DNA of 64,000 nucleotides from Streptomyces olivaceoviridis (GTDB lineage: Bacteria > Actinomycetota > Actinomycetes > Streptomycetales > Streptomycetaceae). The stretch's first letter is position 1. Every line of letters starts with the position of its first letter. The stretch lies in the NCBI RefSeq assembly GCF_014650115.1, contig NZ_BMUI01000020.1:1-64000 (forward strand). Reading direction: 5' to 3'. Under the pieces are notes generated by a model that had not been told where the DNA came from, searched no databases, and saw only the letters and a list, made by a program, of their open reading frames with translations. Positions 60,113-64,000 of the stretch are shown in pieces. The position numbers and the translations under genes are program-made.

Positions 60113-60661
60113 ATGGACGAACGCCGCACCGTGAAGGTGTCGAAGTACCTCTCCAGACACCTGCGGCACCAGCCCGAGAGGATCGGGCTCACACCGGACC
60201 CGGGCGGCTGGGTGGAGATCGACACGCTGATCGCCGCAGCCGCCGCCCACGGGTTCCCGTTCAGCCGCGCGGAGCTGGACCACGTGGTCGCCGCGAACGA
60301 CAAACGGCGGTTCGCCGTCGAGGACGGCAGGATCCGCGCCAGCCAGGGCCACAGCATCGAGGTCGACCTCGGCCTGCCCCCGGCGACCCCACCGCCGTAC
60401 CTGTACCACGGCACGGTCGCCCGTCACCTGGACGCGATCCGCGCGGAGGGCCTGCGTCCCATGAACCGGCACGCCGTGCACCTCACCGCCGACCGGGAGA
60501 CCGCCGCCCGCGTCGGTGCCCGCCGGGGCAGGCCCGTGGTGCTGTCCGTGGACTCCGGCGCGATGCACCGCGACGGCCATGTGTTCCACATCAGCGCGAA
60601 CGGGGTCTGGCTGACGGCGACGGTACCGGCGCGCTACCTGCGATTTCCCGGCCGTCACTGA
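60113..60661 (+). CDS. kptA: RNA 2'-phosphotransferase (Tpt1/KptA family)
   Basis: 182 aa from ATG 60113. KptA motifs: KVSKYLSRHLRHQPERIGLT, GGWVEIDTLI, ANDKRRFAVEDGRIRASQGH, LYHGTVARHLDAIRAEGL, HAVHLTADRETA. Uses NAD+ to remove an RNA 2'-phosphate; bacteria lack the tRNA splicing pathway, so the physiological substrate is unknown. A GTG 24 bp upstream is a less likely start. Confidence 0.93.
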   Translation: MDERRTVKVSKYLSRHLRHQPERIGLTPDPGGWVEIDTLIAAAAAHGFPFSRAELDHVVAANDKRRFAVEDGRIRASQGHSIEVDLGLPPATPPPYLYHGTVARHLDAIRAEGLRPMNRHAVHLTADRETAARVGARRGRPVVLSVDSGAMHRDGHVFHISANGVWLTATVPARYLRFPGRH

Positions 60662-60664
60662 GCA

Positions 60665-60945
60665 CTGGGTGACTGTCGGCGCCGGCACTGAGCACTCCGT
60701 GACCGGCGGGCAGGGGGGTCGCACGGTGAGCGGCGGGCACGGGGATCGCTCAGTGAGCGTCGGGCACGGGGGTCACTCGGTGACCGGCGGACACGGGGGT
60801 CGCACGGTGAGCGGCGGACACGGAGAATCGCACGGTGACCGGCGGACACGCGGATCGCACGCTGTGCAGCGGACACGAGGATCGCACGGTGACCGGCGGA
60901 CACGGAGAATCGCACGGTGAGCAGCGGACACGTCCAGCACTCCGT
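60665..60945. repeat. 27-bp degenerate minisatellite
   Basis: About nine to ten units of 27-28 bp, consensus GCACGGTGACCGGCGGACACGG(G/A)GATC, between kptA and the LLM gene. Some units have 28 bp, breaking any reading frame, so it is not coding. No comparable repeat is inside neighbouring genes. Confidence 0.85.
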
Positions 60946-61010
60946 GGCCGCGGGACCGCACACCGTGACCGTTTCGTCCGTGGCCGAGGGGTCCCCTTAC
61001 GCTCGGACGC

Positions 61011-61913
61011 ATGAGTCTGCGTCTGAGCACCGTGATCCTGCCGTACCGCCGCTGGCACGAGGGCGGCCGTTCGGCCTGGGTACGCGCCGAGCAGCTCGGC
61101 TTCCACACGGCGTACACCTACGACCACCTGTCCTGGCGAAGCTTCCGTGACGGCCCCTGGTTCGGCGCGATCCCGACGCTGACCGCAGCCGCGGCGGCCA
61201 CCGACCGGCTGCGCCTCGGCACGCTGGTCACCTCGCCGAACTTCCGCCACCCGGTGACCCTCGCCAAGGAACTGATCTCGCTGGACGACATCTCCGGCGG
61301 CCGGGTCACCCTCGGCATCGGCGCGGGCGGCACCGGTTTCGACGCCACCGCCCTCGGCCAGGAGCCGTGGAGCCCGCGCGAGCGCGCCGACCGGTTCGCC
61401 GAGTTCGTGCCCCTGCTCGACCGGCTCCTCACCGAGGACGCGGTCTCGTCCGAGGGCCGTTTCTACTCGGCGGACGAGGCCCGGAACATCCCGGGCTGTG
61501 TGCAGCGCCCCCGGCTGCCGTTCGCGGTGGCGGCCACCGGCCCGCGCGGCCTGAGGCTCGCCGCGCGGTACGGCCAGGCGTGGGTGACCACCGGCGACCC
61601 GAAGCTGTACGAGACCGGTACGCCGGAGCAGTCCGTCGCGGCCCTGCACGGCCAGATCGGCAAGCTGACCGAGGCATGCGAGGCCGCCGGGCGGGACGTC
61701 GCCGAGCTGGACAAGGTCCTGCTCACCGGCTTCACCCCGGACCGCGCCCGGCCGCTCGCGTCCCTGGACGCCTTCGTGGACTTCGCCGGCCGCCACCGGG
61801 AACTGGGCTTCACCGAGATCGTGATCCACTGGCCCATCCCGGACTCCGACTTCGCCGCCGACGAGAAGGTCTTCGAGCGGATCGCCATGGAAGCCCTCGC
61901 CCAGCTGGACTGA
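61011..61913 (+). CDS. LLM-class F420-dependent oxidoreductase
   Basis: 300 aa. Bacterial luciferase-like fold: FHTAYTYDHLSWRSFRDGPW, RLRLGTLVTSPNFRHPVTLA, DDISGGRVTLGIGAGGTGFD, FAVAATGPRGLRLAARYGQA, ending ERIAMEALAQLD. Uses F420 or FMN; substrate unknown. Follows the minisatellite, so its promoter must lie in or close to the last repeats. Confidence 0.9.
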   Translation: MSLRLSTVILPYRRWHEGGRSAWVRAEQLGFHTAYTYDHLSWRSFRDGPWFGAIPTLTAAAAATDRLRLGTLVTSPNFRHPVTLAKELISLDDISGGRVTLGIGAGGTGFDATALGQEPWSPRERADRFAEFVPLLDRLLTEDAVSSEGRFYSADEARNIPGCVQRPRLPFAVAATGPRGLRLAARYGQAWVTTGDPKLYETGTPEQSVAALHGQIGKLTEACEAAGRDVAELDKVLLTGFTPDRARPLASLDAFVDFAGRHRELGFTEIVIHWPIPDSDFAADEKVFERIAMEALAQLD

Positions 61914-62015
61914 CCCCGGGACCGACCGTCCGCACCGGCCGCGCCGAGCGTCGCCTGTGTCTCATCCGTGCGCTCTCCCGCACGGCCGTGCGGAACCCTG
62001 GGTGAGAATGGCCGG

Positions 62016-62888
62016 GTGACCTCAGCGACCAGACAGCCCGGGACCCCTGCCGCCGCCCTGCCGCCGCGGCTGATCGCCACCGACCTGGACGGCACTCTGC
62101 TGCGCGACGACAAGTCGGTCTCCCCACGGACCGTCGCCGCGCTGGCCGCCGCCGAGGAGGCCGGGATCGAGGTCTTCTTCGTCACCGGCCGGCCGGCCCG
62201 CTGGATGGACGTGGTCAGCGAGCACGTCCACGGCCACGGCCTGGCGATCTGCGGCAACGGCGCCGCCGTGGTCGACCTGCACGGCGGCCCCGGAACGCAC
62301 CGGTTCGTGAAGGTCCGCGAGCTGGCCCGGGACAACGCCCTGAAGGCCGTACAACTGCTGCGCGAGGCGGCGCCCGGCACGGTGTTCGCGGTCGAGCAGA
62401 CGTACGGCTTCCACCAGGAGCCGGACTATCCCAAGCTGCACATGGAGATACCCGACCATCTCCTGCCCGCCGAGAAGCTGCTCGCACCCGACGGCCCCGG
62501 CGCCGACCAGCCCGTACTCAAGATCCTCGCCTACCACCCGTCCCTCGACCCCGACGCGTTCCTCACCCTCGCCCGGCTGGCCGTCGGCGAGCACGCCAAC
62601 GTCACCCGTTCCAGCCCCAGCGCCCTGCTGGAACTCAGCGGCCCCGGCGTCTCCAAGGCCAGCACCCTCGCCCTGTGCTGCGCCGAGCGCGGCATCTCGC
62701 ACGAGGAGGTCGTGGCCTTCGGGGACATGCCCAACGACGTCGAGATGCTGACCTGGGCCGGCCAGTCCTACGCGATGGGCAACGCCCACCCCGACGTCAT
62801 CGCCGCCGCGTCGGGCCGCACGGTCGCCAACAACGACGACGGCGTGGCGGTGGTGATCGAGCACCTGCTCGCCGACCGGGTGCGGTAG
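62016..62888 (+). CDS. Cof-type HAD-IIB phosphatase (paralogue)
   Basis: 290 aa, GTG 62016. HAD motifs ATDLDGTLLRDD, FFVTGRPARWM, Lys in SGPGVSKASTLALCCAE, FGDMPNDVEMLTWAG. Same family as 52380. Substrate not defined. Confidence 0.91.
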   Translation: MTSATRQPGTPAAALPPRLIATDLDGTLLRDDKSVSPRTVAALAAAEEAGIEVFFVTGRPARWMDVVSEHVHGHGLAICGNGAAVVDLHGGPGTHRFVKVRELARDNALKAVQLLREAAPGTVFAVEQTYGFHQEPDYPKLHMEIPDHLLPAEKLLAPDGPGADQPVLKILAYHPSLDPDAFLTLARLAVGEHANVTRSSPSALLELSGPGVSKASTLALCCAERGISHEEVVAFGDMPNDVEMLTWAGQSYAMGNAHPDVIAAASGRTVANNDDGVAVVIEHLLADRVR

Positions 62889-62925
62889 CGCTCCGCGCGA
62901 GGCCTGGTCTGAAGGCCCGCCGCAC

Positions 62926-63047
62926 TGGTGAACCCGGTAGGGACGGCCGGGCTGCTGACAGCCGGCCACGCGGTGAACCCGGTCCGAACAGCCGGGCCGC
63001 TGACAGTCGGCCACGCTGGTGGGCCGGGCGGAGCAGCCGGGCCGTCG
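62926..63047. repeat. 45-bp tandem repeat, about 2.7 units
   Basis: Units at 62926-62970, 62971-63015 and a partial 63016-63047, consensus TGGTGAACCCGGT and then GCCGGGC(T/C)GCTGACAG and CGGCCACG. Non-coding, between the Cof gene and the convergent exporter gene. Confidence 0.75.
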
Positions 63048-63089
63048 ATGCCCCGTCCGGGACCGCGGGGCGGCCCCGGCGGCGAGCCC

Positions 63090-64000
63090 TCAGCCCACCC
63101 CCACCAGCGACTCCGCCTCGGCTTCCCGGCGTGCCATCTCCCGCAGCGGCCCGTCCTCGGTGATCAGCCGCTCGTACGGCCCTCGCTGCACCACCCGGCC
63201 CGCGTCGAGCACGATCACCTCGTCCACCGCGTCGAGTCCCGCCAGCCGGTGCGTGATCAGCAGCGTCGTACGGCCCTCCGTGGCGGCCAGCAGATCGGCG
63301 GTCAGCGCATCCGCCGTCGGCAGATCCAGGTGCTCGGCGGGCTCGTCCAGGACCAGCACGGGAAAACCGGCCAGCAGCGCGCGTGCCAGCGCCAGCCGCT
63401 GCCGCTGCCCGCCGGACAGCCTCGCCCCGTGCTCGCCGACGAGCGTGTCCAGGCCGTCGGGCAACGCGTCCACCCAGTCCAGCAGCCGTGCCCGGGCCAG
63501 CGCTCCGCGCAGGTCGGCCTCGGTGGCGTCCTTCCTGGCGAGGAGCAGGTTCTCGCGCACCGAGCTGTCGAAGAGATGCGCGTCCTGCGCGCACAGTCCG
63601 ACGAACCGCCGTACGTCGTCACCGTCCAGCGCGCACGCGTCCACACCGGCGAGCGTGTACGAGCCCGCCTCCGCGTCGAGGAACCGCAGCAGCACCTGCG
63701 CGAGGGTCGTCTTGCCGGAGCCGGACGCCCCCACCACCGCGATCCGGCGCCCCTCCTCCAGCGTCAGATCCAGCCCGGCGAGCGCCTCCCGCCGCTGCCC
63801 CGCGTACCGCGCGACCACGCCCTTGACGACCACCGGGAACGGAGAGGCGGGCGCCCGCCGGGGCGAGACGGGCTCGCGCACGGGCTCGGGCGCGTCCAGG
63901 ACCTCGTACACCCGCTCCGCGCTGCGCCGCACGCGCTGCCGGTACCGCGCGGCGAGCGGCAGCCCCAGTACGGCCTCGAAGGCGGCGAGAGGGGTCAGGA
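63090..64000 (-). CDS. cydC: Thiol-reductant ABC exporter ATPase end (CydC or CydCD), partial
   Basis: Open to the window edge; at least 303 residues, beginning inside the last membrane region (LTPLAAFEAVLGLPLAARYR) and the RVYEVLDAPEP linker typical of CydC. ATPase: Walker A VGASGSGKTTLAQVLLR, signature RLSGGQRQRLALARALL, Walker B LVLDEPAEHLDL, H-loop LLITHRLA. CydDC exports thiols needed for cytochrome bd assembly. In many Streptomyces cydC and cydD are fused, which the missing upstream part would show. Confidence 0.88.
   Translation of the reverse strand, partial: LTPLAAFEAVLGLPLAARYRQRVRRSAERVYEVLDAPEPVREPVSPRRAPASPFPVVVKGVVARYAGQRREALAGLDLTLEEGRRIAVVGASGSGKTTLAQVLLRFLDAEAGSYTLAGVDACALDGDDVRRFVGLCAQDAHLFDSSVRENLLLARKDATEADLRGALARARLLDWVDALPDGLDTLVGEHGARLSGGQRQRLALARALLAGFPVLVLDEPAEHLDLPTADALTADLLAATEGRTTLLITHRLAGLDAVDEVIVLDAGRVVQRGPYERLITEDGPLREMARREAEAESLVGVG

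Noticed and set aside
60665..60945. CRISPR array
   Set aside because: Contiguous 27-bp units with no spacers and no cas genes.

Overview
The window is high-GC actinobacterial DNA with the codon bias, GTG/TTG starts and gene set of a Streptomyces chromosome: SSI-type protease inhibitor, SigE-type sigma factor, RsbW-like ATPases, a SpoIIE phosphatase and an extracellular copper/DyP peroxidase operon. The order cydCD, Cof hydrolase, ABC genes, serS, pheA, DyP peroxidase, pepP fits the conserved chromosome core. All family assignments come from reading motifs; no database search was run.

Layout. (1) 1-3970: an accessory stretch outside the integrated element, with Nudix hydrolase and XRE/DUF5919 regulator (-), two tiny genes, and a GRDP-like protein with a protein-kinase-like protein (+). 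(2) 3972-16062: a complete pSAM2-type integrative and conjugative element (AICE) of about 12 kb in the 3' end of tRNA-Arg(ACG), bounded by a 44-bp direct repeat. Its backbone is Nudix (Pif-like), GntR regulator (KorSA-like), conserved small protein, FtsK-like TraSA, Spd membrane proteins, RepSA, Xis and Int. Its cargo at the far end is an NB-ARC/TPR STAND protein (NLR) preceded by a small helical protein; the two share an 18-residue Gly-rich motif, the layout expected of an amyloid-signalling immune pair. (3) 16021-31500: tRNA-Arg, tRNA-Ser(GCT), an SSI inhibitor, a 1750-aa PAS/receiver protein with a huge disordered middle, a TetR/MFS efflux pair, an acyl-CoA ligase, an ECF sigma factor, a steroid side-chain aldolase/hydratase operon, a small secreted Asn/Gln-rich protein, a Prim-Pol-like protein and tRNA-Ser(TGA). 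(4) 31500-43100: HtrA-type protease, GDPD phosphodiesterase, RsbW-like ATPases, DUF5926 protein, a possible small RNA, a second Prim-Pol-like protein, SpoIIE phosphatase, aminopeptidase P and a MocR regulator. (5) 43200-49500: copper trafficking (YcnI, Sco, PCuAC, CopCD fusion, Tat-exported DyP peroxidase). (6) 49500-64000: pheA, a DnaA-box cluster, serS, a Cof phosphatase, two ABC transporter pairs, a decayed M24 peptidase, a hydrolase/SDR fusion, kptA, a 27-bp minisatellite, an LLM oxidoreductase, a second Cof phosphatase and the end of a CydC/CydCD exporter.

How it works together. The AICE genes are arranged for excision (Xis/Int), rolling-circle replication (RepSA) and mycelial transfer (TraSA/Spd). 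KorSA-like operator sequences (ACTCGTnTAGACGAGT type) recur before its operons, and TraSA carries a TTA codon, suggesting bldA control of transfer. The NLR pair is probably host-defence or plasmid-competition cargo.
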